Assembly (NCBI GenBank): GCA_946628005.1
Contig: CAMOWA010000011.1
Span: forward strand, 1 to 40,385
Direction of reading: 5' to 3'
Source: an uncultured Caryophanales bacterium
GTDB taxonomy: Bacteria > Bacillota_I > Bacilli_A > RF39 > UBA660
Length of the DNA stretch: 40,385 nucleotides
A model generated the notes under the pieces. The model had not been told where the DNA came from. It saw nothing but the letters and a program-made list of their open reading frames with translations, and ran no database searches. The translations under genes and the position numbers were made by a program. This document shows positions 1 through 5,735 of this stretch, one piece after another (the first letter of the stretch is position 1; every line of letters begins with the position of its first letter).

Positions 1-130
1 ATCTAGCACATCCTTGTATACATTATATCTTAATATCATAAAAATTAAAATAAATAGTTTCCCATTTAATAAAAAAAGTATTAAAAATGTAAAGTAAAAA
101 AGAAGTATTAGATTAATTAAAAGGATAATT

Positions 131-181
131 TTATAAAGAAAAAATCGAACTATAAAAGTCCGACTATATCACATATTGGTA
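131..181 (-). repeat. Diverged copy of tRNA-Met 3' tail and terminator (possible att-like repeat, outer copy)
   Basis: Read on the minus strand, this holds ACCAATAT, a short spacer and a hairpin ending in a T tract. It closely matches the ACCAATAT plus hairpin plus T tract that directly follows the tRNA-Met gene at 5111-5162. The stem here has one G-T wobble, and the tRNA body is absent. The two copies are in the same orientation, about 5 kb apart, and bracket the accessory genes. It could be an integration scar, or simply a terminator duplicated by recombination. It probably terminates the HD-CYTH transcript. Confidence 0.5.
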
Positions 182-250
182 CGGATAAATAGTATATCCG
201 AAACATTAGGAATAGTTGATAAACAACTAATCACTAAATACATTTTACCA
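182..250 (-). other. Structured 3' region with two hairpins closed by a short stem
   Basis: On the minus strand this stretch, downstream of the HD-CYTH stop, has a TAGTT stem with a 7-base loop (near 213-229) and a CGGATA/TATCCG stem with a 7-base loop (182-200). TGGTA and TACCA at the two ends can also pair. The layout recalls a tRNA with arms missing, but there is no proper acceptor stem, no T-loop consensus and no D arm, so it is not called as a tRNA. It could be a decayed tRNA copy or a 3' UTR structure. Confidence 0.35.
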
Positions 251-260
251 TATATATAAT

Positions 261-2384
261 TTATTTTTGAGGTTTTTGTAACTTTTTAATTAAAACATTA
301 GGACTAGAATTTGAACCATTATTGATTATAGGCAAATTTTCTTGGGCAAATTGTTGTTGTTCTAGATAATTATGTAATTGTAATGTACGATTTATACCTC
401 TTTCATATTTGCTTTGTTTATTAACTTCTAAATTACTAAAAGTAGATGCTATAAAATCATGTATTTCATTAAGTATAATTCTATTGTTAAGTTCTCCAAT
501 AGCTTCAATTTCAATCATTCTATCAGTTGAAGAAATTTCATTTAATGCATGATTAGTATATAGACTATTATCAAAAGATAAACATACTTGAACTCCATTT
601 TTATCTAATACAATATCTTTTCTTTTTGTACGAGAATTTAAAATAGGAAATTTTAATATGTCATTAAAATTAACTGTTACCCCTGAATCAACCATCTTTT
701 GCATAAATGTTTCAAAACTATCATCTGATAAAGTTTCTTCAATTTCACTTCTTGATGAATAAACCTCACCTTTTTTTAGTGGCATTTTGCAAGTGGCTTT
801 TATTTTTTCTTTACCTTTTTGTTCAATCTTTCTTATTCGTAATGAGCCACCATTTTTATATAAATCTAAATTTCTTGTATCATAATATTCATCATTATTT
901 TCTTTTTCTGTTACTGAAACAACTCTAAATCCATTAGATGTAAATATTGAAATTATTTGATTAAGCAAAGTTTCTTGATCTAACGATTTTTCTTCATTAG
1001 GATTTTCGTTAATAATATATTTTAGTTCAAATTCTTCAGGTTTTTTATTTAATTCCTCAATCATTTTTCTTACCTCACTTTCATATTTTCTAAATTCTAT
1101 ATCACTTAAACCAAGCTCCAACCCCAACAATTGGGGGTTAAAGAAAACATATGTATCTTCTAATATTTCTTGTGGTCTTATTAAATTAGTACATTCTGTT
1201 AAATCCATAATTCTGTTTCCATTTTGAATATTTAATTTTTGTTCTTTTTTATATAGTTTTGTTTTAGTTCCAATACTAATTATCGATAGTTTATTATCTA
1301 AATTTATATTACCAAATATCTCTCTTAATTTTGTTTTAATTTTTTCTATTGAAATATCATTTTTTATTAAAATATAATCTTTTATATTATCAAAATCACA
1401 TAAGTAAGACATAATAGGATCTAAGTTTGATTCGGATAGCAATTTAAAAGAAACCTTAAAATCTTCATCTTTCATCGATAAAAAATCATTTAAATTATTT
1501 ACTCTTGAATCAGTAGCCAATATTTTAAAACTTGATGAAACAGGCATAGTGTGTAATTTCATAGTATTTCTATATCGTTCAATTATTTTTTCAAAGATAT
1601 AATCACCTAAAACAGAAACTGGACTTAAATATACATCTCGGTACATTTGATATCTTTGTAACAATACATTTTCTATGCTTGCTAGTCCTTTTCTATCAAT
1701 TAATAGTTCATATTCTTGATTGTTATTTACGACTACATTCACACTCGAAATAATTCTTTTTAAATCTATTGCAGAAGATATTCCAACATAATGTGCATCA
1801 CGAATCAAATAATCAATTCTATCTGCATCTAATTGATAGGAAACTAAATTATTAAGTAATTTTGTAAAACTATCTTTTCCTAATTCTTGACTATCATTAA
1901 TTTCTGCTATAAAACTAGCAATTTTTTTAACTTTTTGCTTTCCAAAGAAATTTGTAATTACTTTGTTTACTTCTGTATCGCCAAGTAAAATATCTATAGT
2001 TCGTTTCTCATGTGAGTAATTAGTTACTAGTTCTAATGAATGAGAAAATGGGCCATGTCCTATATCGTGTAAAAGCATAGAACATAGTGCAATATCTTTA
2101 TCATCTTCACTAAGTTTTATATTAAAATTTTTCAAAATTTCTTCCAATCTTTTTAAAAATAAAGACATTACATAAAAAGCTCCAACACTATGACTTAATC
2201 TATCATTATTTTCAAGTCCTTTAAATTCCAATTGTGAAAAACCATTTTGTGAAATACCTGATAGTCTTTGCATTTCTTTTGTTAAAACTATTTCAGAAAA
2301 AGGATAAGGAACAATTATTTTTCCATAAATTGGGTCCTCTACTACTAATGAATCATTTTTATCTTTACTATATATAAATGCCAT
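261..2384 (-). CDS. HD-domain phosphohydrolase fused to a C-terminal CYTH domain
   Basis: A 707-residue two-domain protein. Residues 1 to about 400 match the COG1078 HD family (YwfO-like dNTP triphosphohydrolases): H65 in RLSHS, H106-D107 in LLHDIGH, H115, and the DADRIDYLIRD segment near 186-196 are all present. From about 449 a CYTH (triphosphate tunnel) domain begins, with the EFELK signature (E451, E453, K455), followed by YYDTRNLDLYKNGGSLRIRK and later E-rich strands. CYTH proteins bind or hydrolyse triphosphates, or act as class IV cyclases. A strong site (TAGGAGG) precedes the ATG. Only 17 bases separate it from an upstream CYTH gene, so the two are surely co-transcribed. A nucleotide-triphosphate-sensing hydrolase is a reasonable inference; substrate and role are unknown. 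Confidence 0.85.
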   Translation of the reverse strand: MAFIYSKDKNDSLVVEDPIYGKIIVPYPFSEIVLTKEMQRLSGISQNGFSQLEFKGLENNDRLSHSVGAFYVMSLFLKRLEEILKNFNIKLSEDDKDIALCSMLLHDIGHGPFSHSLELVTNYSHEKRTIDILLGDTEVNKVITNFFGKQKVKKIASFIAEINDSQELGKDSFTKLLNNLVSYQLDADRIDYLIRDAHYVGISSAIDLKRIISSVNVVVNNNQEYELLIDRKGLASIENVLLQRYQMYRDVYLSPVSVLGDYIFEKIIERYRNTMKLHTMPVSSSFKILATDSRVNNLNDFLSMKDEDFKVSFKLLSESNLDPIMSYLCDFDNIKDYILIKNDISIEKIKTKLREIFGNINLDNKLSIISIGTKTKLYKKEQKLNIQNGNRIMDLTECTNLIRPQEILEDTYVFFNPQLLGLELGLSDIEFRKYESEVRKMIEELNKKPEEFELKYIINENPNEEKSLDQETLLNQIISIFTSNGFRVVSVTEKENNDEYYDTRNLDLYKNGGSLRIRKIEQKGKEKIKATCKMPLKKGEVYSSRSEIEETLSDDSFETFMQKMVDSGVTVNFNDILKFPILNSRTKRKDIVLDKNGVQVCLSFDNSLYTNHALNEISSTDRMIEIEAIGELNNRIILNEIHDFIASTFSNLEVNKQSKYERGINRTLQLHNYLEQQQFAQENLPIINNGSNSSPNVLIKKLQKPQK

Positions 2385-2401
2385 TTTTAACCTCCTATTA
2401 A

Positions 2402-2914
2402 TTATTTGCTTATCATAAGTTGTGGATATCTTTTTTGTTCTATATTATTTAAATTTAACCCTAAATTTCTACTGTCCTTTAACAGATTATCATATTCATC
2501 AAAGAAATCATTTATAGTTCCCTTTACTTCAATTTCAATAAAATATTCTAAATTATCGACTTTATCTAAAGAAACCTCATATTTATTTTGATAAGAATAA
2601 ATCATTCTTTCTTTTTTTACCTCAGTGATGTTCTTTAAACCAATAAAATCAAGTATTTTCATCATATTATTACTATTATCAATTTCAACTTCATATTCTT
2701 CATAGTACATATTGTTGTTATATGTTTTATAAGTTAATACTTTTTTATTACCACTTAATCTAAGTCTTAAAAATTTATTACTGTCACTAATGAAATAATC
2801 TGACCCGTAATATATATCTTGTTGATTACTTTGAAGTAAAAATTTGCCAATTGATTTCATCATTTTTTTCATTTTTTCGTATTCTTCTTTGGTTAATTTA
2901 ATTTTAATTTCCAT
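2402..2914 (-). CDS. CYTH domain protein (CyaB/ThTPase-like), C-terminal part of an interrupted HTH-CYTH frame
   Basis: A 170-residue CYTH domain starting with the EIKIK form of the ExExK motif. It then has a YYGSDYFISDSNKFLRLRLS segment (substrate-tunnel arginines) and EEYEVEI, the typical alternation of charged strands. The ATG has no Shine-Dalgarno sequence ahead of it (AACATTGAA). The frame upstream is open back to a helix-turn-helix domain, apart from one TGA at 2963-2965, so this was probably the second domain of a 242-residue HTH-CYTH protein. Whether it is now made alone, by readthrough, or not at all cannot be told. It lies 17 bases before the HD-CYTH gene. Confidence 0.75.
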   Translation of the reverse strand: MEIKIKLTKEEYEKMKKMMKSIGKFLLQSNQQDIYYGSDYFISDSNKFLRLRLSGNKKVLTYKTYNNNMYYEEYEVEIDNSNNMMKILDFIGLKNITEVKKERMIYSYQNKYEVSLDKVDNLEYFIEIEVKGTINDFFDEYDNLLKDSRNLGLNLNNIEQKRYPQLMISK

Positions 2915-2962
2915 TTCAATGTTATCTTTGAAATTATCGCCATATAATAAATAACTAGCACT

Positions 2963-3130
2963 TCATTCTAATATTTCAGATAACTTAATAATCATTTCTA
3001 AACTAGGTTCAGTTCTATTTGATTCCCAACTAGAAATAGTTTTATCTGTTACATATAATTTTGATGCTAATTCTTTTTGAGTAATATTTTTACTTTGCCT
3101 AAGTTTACTAATTCTTTCACCATAACTCAT
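2963..3130 (-). CDS. XRE-type helix-turn-helix domain, N-terminal part of the HTH-CYTH frame
   Basis: Fifty-five codons starting MSYGERISKLRQSKNITQKE: a classic XRE/Cro-CI fold with helix-turn-helix through TQKELASKLYVTDKTISSWE and the usual NRTEPSLEMIIKLSEIL tail. It ends at a TGA (codon 56) where related regulators commonly have C or D before the S-x-x-YLLYG sequence. That sequence is present in frame just after the stop and leads into the CYTH domain. GGGAGG lies 9 bases before the ATG. It is likely autoregulatory, through the palindrome at 3183-3197. As it stands the product would be a bare DNA-binding domain. Confidence 0.75.
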   Translation of the reverse strand: MSYGERISKLRQSKNITQKELASKLYVTDKTISSWESNRTEPSLEMIIKLSEILE

Positions 3131-3182
3131 ACATTAATTCCTCCCTCAAAAAAATTCTAACATAATTATCTTGCCTTTTTTC

Positions 3183-3226
3183 TCTACATTTTGTAGAAGT
3201 ATTACTATTATTTAATTATCTTTCAA
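3183..3226 (-). promoter_or_regulatory. Promoter and palindromic operator of the HTH-CYTH/HD-CYTH operon
   Basis: On the minus strand, TTGAAA (3221-3226) and AATACT (3198-3203) are separated by 17 bases. A perfect inverted repeat, TCTACA-AAA-TGTAGA (3183-3197), abuts the -10 box and would cover the start of transcription. That is where an XRE repressor would be expected to bind. The -10 box is not a strong match. Confidence 0.5.
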
Positions 3227-3404
3227 AATCATCTTTTTCTTTGCTTAAATCTAATTCTTCAATATCAAACTATATTAACAACCATGATTTCAACCATAAT
3301 AAATCCTTACAATTTAATAAATACGTTTATCGTTATAACCAAGTTTTTGGTTTGATTTTGCAAGTGCAAAATGAGTTTGCCCCTATGAAAAAACTAGTGT
3401 TTAT

Positions 3405-3609
3405 ATGGGTTTGAATAGTTTAAAGGGATAATCTTTTAACTCATGAGTTAGATCATTTAGATGGAATTTTACATATGGATATAGCAGAACAAGTTTTAAA
3501 TATGCCAAAAGAAAAAAGAAAAGAATTTAGAGAACAACATCCCTATGAAATTATTTCTAAAACTTGCGATTATGATGATAATATTAAAAAACTATTTAAA
3601 ACAAAGTAA
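3405..3609 (+). pseudogene. C-terminal remnant of peptide deformylase
   Basis: From about 3428 to the TAA at 3607-3609 one frame encodes LLTHELDHLDGILHMDIAE and then a KRKEFREQHPYEIISKTCDY tail. HELDHLDG is the HExxH-type metal-binding motif of peptide deformylase, and the tail fits the longer Firmicutes variety. A GFE just upstream, in another frame, would match the residues normally preceding the motif, so small insertions or deletions separate the pieces. No start or N-terminal half (the GxGxAA and CLS motifs) is visible. A separate, apparently intact def begins at 40301. No expression is expected. Confidence 0.6.
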
Positions 3610-3714
3610 AACTATATTATAAATTAGTTAAATCTTACTTATATTCAATAGTTATTGTGAATAAATTATTATTATTGGAAATACTATATAATGTAGTACA
3701 AAAATGTCCATGGA

Positions 3715-3743
3715 TTGACTTTATATAGAATTTGTGCTACAAT
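3715..3743 (+). promoter_or_regulatory. Strong sigma-A-type promoter
   Basis: TTGACT (3715-3720), a 17-base spacer, then TACAAT (3738-3743). Transcription would start near 3750, with no convincing gene before the terminator at 3826-3857. Confidence 0.55.
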
Positions 3744-3749
3744 TCAATT

Positions 3750-3857
3750 ACTCAATGACCAAGAGTTATATGAGTCCTGGAGACGCAACTTTTAAAAGTT
3801 GCGTTATCCGTTTATACTAAAATGAAAAGCCTCTTAATTTGTTTAAGAGACTTTTTT
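3750..3857 (+). ncRNA. Candidate small RNA of about 108 nt
   Basis: A good promoter (3715-3743) is followed by a perfect palindrome at 3783-3804 (ACGCAAC pairing with GTTGCGT) and a strong terminator hairpin with a T tract. No known riboswitch or RNA family is recognised. As an alternative, one frame from 3697 to 3795 encodes 32 residues ending QLLNDQELYESWRRNF, which may be the tail of a decayed protein, in which case the promoter match would be fortuitous. The interval 3131-3842 holds only this cassette, the def remnant and the HTH promoter. Confidence 0.35.
3826..3857. terminator. Rho-independent terminator, possibly bidirectional
   Basis: Stem CTCTTAA (3831-3837) and TTAAGAG (3843-3849), extended by outer pairs, with T6 after it on the plus strand and an A/T-rich flank on the other. 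It overlaps the stop codon of the minus-strand nuclease-like gene. Confidence 0.65.
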
Positions 3858-4355
3858 ATATTTATTATATTCTTTTAATACATTTTGCAAATATCCTGGT
3901 TCATCAATTAAATATGAACTTATAATATACATATCATTTTTGTTTCTTTCAAGAATTATTATATAACTATATAAATCATTACTATACAATAATTTAGTTC
4001 TTTTAGTGTTTTTATATGGAGCAGTCCATATTTTTATTTTGCTACATTCCAAATCATCACAAGTAAGACAATTTAAATAGTTTTTTATCATTGGAGCAAC
4101 ATAATTAATAAAATATGCACGAGGTTCTTTCATTCTAATTTTTATTCCAAAATTTTTCTGCGTTTTAGTAGTCAGATGAAAGAATCCTTGCATTCTATTA
4201 TCTTCAAATGGTGCAGTAAATACTTTGATTTTCATTCCATTTATTTTTAAATCACCGTAATATATATTTTTTATAAAATAATCATATAATTCATCATCTG
4301 TAGTAGTTTCAGGTAGTGGACCATCTAATCCACATTTGTTTTTAAAGGGTATCAT
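3843..4355 (-). CDS. Small putative BECR-fold (barnase/EndoU/colicin/RelE-like) nuclease
   Basis: About 170 residues. The chosen ATG at 4355 (MIPFKNKCGL) has GGAG 8 bases upstream; an earlier in-frame ATG at 4412 lies deep inside the preceding gene and lacks a site. The C-terminal half has the look of phage-type BECR RNases: an H in FFHLTTK, two strand-like blocks with IKIRMKEPR and KIKIWTAPYKNTKR, and a final KLLYSNDLYSYIIILERN strand followed by MYIISSYLIDEPGYLQ and a KEYNKYKK helix. This assignment rests on pattern recall and is tentative. It starts inside the end of the DUF3800 gene (14-base overlap), so the two are translationally coupled. Confidence 0.55.
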   Translation of the reverse strand: MIPFKNKCGLDGPLPETTTDDELYDYFIKNIYYGDLKINGMKIKVFTAPFEDNRMQGFFHLTTKTQKNFGIKIRMKEPRAYFINYVAPMIKNYLNCLTCDDLECSKIKIWTAPYKNTKRTKLLYSNDLYSYIIILERNKNDMYIISSYLIDEPGYLQNVLKEYNKYKKVS

Positions 4356-5043
4356 CTCTTGATCTCCAAATAAATATATTAAACTTGGTATTACTACAAT
4401 ATGATGTTTCATTCAAATCATTTTGATATAATTTTTTAATTTCATTAATAATATTTAGTTTTACGCTATTACTAGAAAGATTCCTATAATAATATGATAA
4501 TGCCCCAATCATAATATCATTAATTTGTAGTATTGGTGCTTCATAAGATCTAATTGGTTGCACTTTCCTAATAGTCTTTTTATTTGTATCTTGCATTTTA
4601 ATTCTTAAATAATCAAGCATTACTTGATGATAATAATATGAATTAGTATCTTTTATATCAGGATATATATTATATGAATTACCTGGAATAATAATATATT
4701 TTAACATTTCATAATATGCTTTGTGATAGAATTCATTTTCCGTTTGATTATATTTTTCATGGTCTAATTTTGTTTTATCAATAACAATAACTCTAAATTT
4801 TAAATCATCATTATTAAAAAAATAATTAATAATATCTAAATATAATTTTTCGGTTTTTTTATCAATTTTATTCCATTTTAATTCTATTTTATTAGAAATA
4901 TTATAATTTTCCTTTAAATGTTCAATATATTCATTTACCTTTTTTACTTTAATCTTTGGACAATAAACTGCTCCAATTAACATATATTTGCTGTCATTAC
5001 TTACTAGATGGCAACTTTCATCGCAATAAATATTGTATTCCAT
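4342..5043 (-). CDS. DUF3800 domain protein
   Basis: A 233-residue protein beginning MEYNIYCDES, the N-terminal acidic signature of DUF3800 (D8, E9). It continues with the LIGAVYCP strand, a central VIVIDKTKLDHEKYN segment and the typical ending KFNIFIWRSR. DUF3800 proteins have an RNase H-like fold and are often found in mobile or defence contexts; their function is mostly unproven. AAAGGAGG sits 6 bases before the ATG. The next gene begins within its last 14 bases. It lies in the segment next to tRNA-Met and is likely accessory. Confidence 0.75.
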   Translation of the reverse strand: MEYNIYCDESCHLVSNDSKYMLIGAVYCPKIKVKKVNEYIEHLKENYNISNKIELKWNKIDKKTEKLYLDIINYFFNNDDLKFRVIVIDKTKLDHEKYNQTENEFYHKAYYEMLKYIIIPGNSYNIYPDIKDTNSYYYHQVMLDYLRIKMQDTNKKTIRKVQPIRSYEAPILQINDIMIGALSYYYRNLSSNSVKLNIINEIKKLYQNDLNETSYCSNTKFNIFIWRSRDDTL

Positions 5044-5066
5044 ATGAATCCTCCTTTGGATTATTT

Positions 5067-5075
5067 ATTATATCA
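5067..5075 (-). promoter_or_regulatory. Extended -10 promoter for the DUF3800 gene
   Basis: On the minus strand, TGATATAAT (TGnTATAAT) lies about 25 bases upstream of the DUF3800 ATG. No good -35 box is seen. Confidence 0.45.
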
Positions 5076-5110
5076 CCAATATTTTATTTTTAATATTAAT
5101 TTATATTTTT

Positions 5111-5162
5111 ATAGCAAAAAAAATCGAACTATAATAGTTCGAGTAAATTACAATATTGGTAG
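5111..5162 (-). repeat. tRNA-proximal copy of the tRNA tail/terminator repeat
   Basis: This covers the last bases of tRNA-Met (TACCA) and its terminator. A diverged copy in the same orientation lies at 131-181. Matching parts include ACCAATAT, the ATAGTTCGA arm and the T tract. Confidence 0.5.
5115..5142 (-). terminator. Rho-independent terminator of tRNA-Met
   Basis: On the minus strand, TCGAACTAT and ATAGTTCGA form a near-perfect stem followed by eight T residues, 15 bases after the CCA end. Confidence 0.8.
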
Positions 5163-5233
5163 CGAAGGAGGGGATCGAACCCCCGACCTTTCGGGTATGA
5201 ACCGAACGCTCTAGCCAGCTGAGCTACTTCGCC
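5157..5233 (-). tRNA. tRNA-Met (CAU), elongator type
   Basis: A 77-base cloverleaf with the CCA end encoded. The acceptor begins GGCGAAG and pairs with CTTCGCT. The D arm is GCTCAGCTGGCTAGAGC. The anticodon stem TTCGG/CCGAA encloses loop TTCATAC, giving anticodon CAT. The T arm is GGGGGTTCGATCCCC. The G1-C72 pair and overall sequence fit elongator tRNA-Met rather than the initiator. It has its own promoter and terminator, and the accessory segment starts at its 3' end. Confidence 0.97.
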
Positions 5234-5251
5234 ATAACAAACTGCAAATTA

Positions 5252-5280
5252 ATAATATCAAATTAGCTTTAAAAAATCAA
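5252..5280 (-). promoter_or_regulatory. Promoter of tRNA-Met
   Basis: TTGATT (5275-5280) and TATTAT (5252-5257) on the minus strand, with a 17-base spacer, upstream of the tRNA. Confidence 0.65.
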
Positions 5281-5296
5281 GTTTTTTTAAAAAATC

Positions 5297-5325
5297 TTTA
5301 CAAGAAAATTAAACCATTCTATAAT
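5297..5325 (+). promoter_or_regulatory. Promoter for the 122-residue hypothetical gene
   Basis: TTTACA (5297-5302), a 17-base spacer and a perfect TATAAT (5320-5325), 27 bases before the ATG at 5353. Confidence 0.65.
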
Positions 5326-5352
5326 AAACTAAGAAGAAAGAAGGAAAACATT

Positions 5353-5721
5353 ATGAAAATAACTTATATTGGGCCAATACATATATTAAAAATAAACTCT
5401 ATAACATTAAAGAAACAACCCCTATCCTTATATTGGAACACAACAGAAGAAAAAATAAAACCTGATGAAGAATATATCCGTGTTTTAGGGATATACATAA
5501 GTACAGAATATAAAACAAAATTAGCAGATAAAGAAGAGGCATCTGATTATTTGAATAGTCAATTAAATAATAAAGAAAAAGAAATAATTGAACATATGAC
5601 ATCAAATAATATTACTCATATAGATCAAAATAATGAATACCTAAACAATTTAAACGGAAAATGTTCTTGTATATTTTATAAAGAAAAAGAAATAAAACAA
5701 ATACAAAAAAGAAAGAAATAA
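5353..5721 (+). CDS. Hypothetical protein, 122 aa
   Basis: Not recognised. It is a small, lysine- and glutamate-rich, presumably cytosolic protein with no signal or membrane segment. The first 65 residues look beta-rich (MKITYIGPIHILKI, YIRVLGIYISTEYKTKLADK); the rest is helical and charged, with a CSCIFYKEKE segment near the end. It has its own promoter, an AGAAAGAAGG binding site and a terminator overlapping its stop, so it is a monocistronic unit between the tRNA and the converging long minus-strand operon. Confidence 0.6.
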   Translation: MKITYIGPIHILKINSITLKKQPLSLYWNTTEEKIKPDEEYIRVLGIYISTEYKTKLADKEEASDYLNSQLNNKEKEIIEHMTSNNITHIDQNNEYLNNLNGKCSCIFYKEKEIKQIQKRKK

Positions 5722-5735
5722 ATCTTTCTTTTTTT
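5705..5735. terminator. Bidirectional terminator
   Basis: AAAGAAAGA and TCTTTCTTT form a stem with A/T tracts on both sides. It lies between, and overlaps, the stop codons of the convergent genes ending at 5721 and 5734. Confidence 0.65.

Noticed and set aside
182-250. A possible suppressor-like tRNA with anticodon TTA
   Set aside because: No 7-bp acceptor stem, no D arm and no TTCRA T-loop; only two hairpins and a short closing stem.
2402-3130. General recoding of TGA as Trp
   Set aside because: Trp is TGG in the core genes checked, and gmk, the deacetylase and the 558-residue gene end at TGA at their expected lengths. Each has another stop a few codons later, so this is not absolute proof, but no other gene needs TGA as sense.
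3436-3449. Perfect 14-base palindrome TAACTCATGAGTTA
   Set aside because: It encodes the THEL of the deformylase motif in the def remnant, so the symmetry is probably a coincidence of coding sequence.
3750-3857. Known riboswitch or standard structural RNA
   Set aside because: No conserved core of the T-box, SAM, preQ1, fluoride, guanidine, SRP or 6S families could be matched.
4356-4412. Longer start (ATG at 4412) for the BECR-like protein
   Set aside because: It would extend deep into the DUF3800 coding region and has no ribosome site, whereas the ATG at 4355 has GGAG at good spacing.
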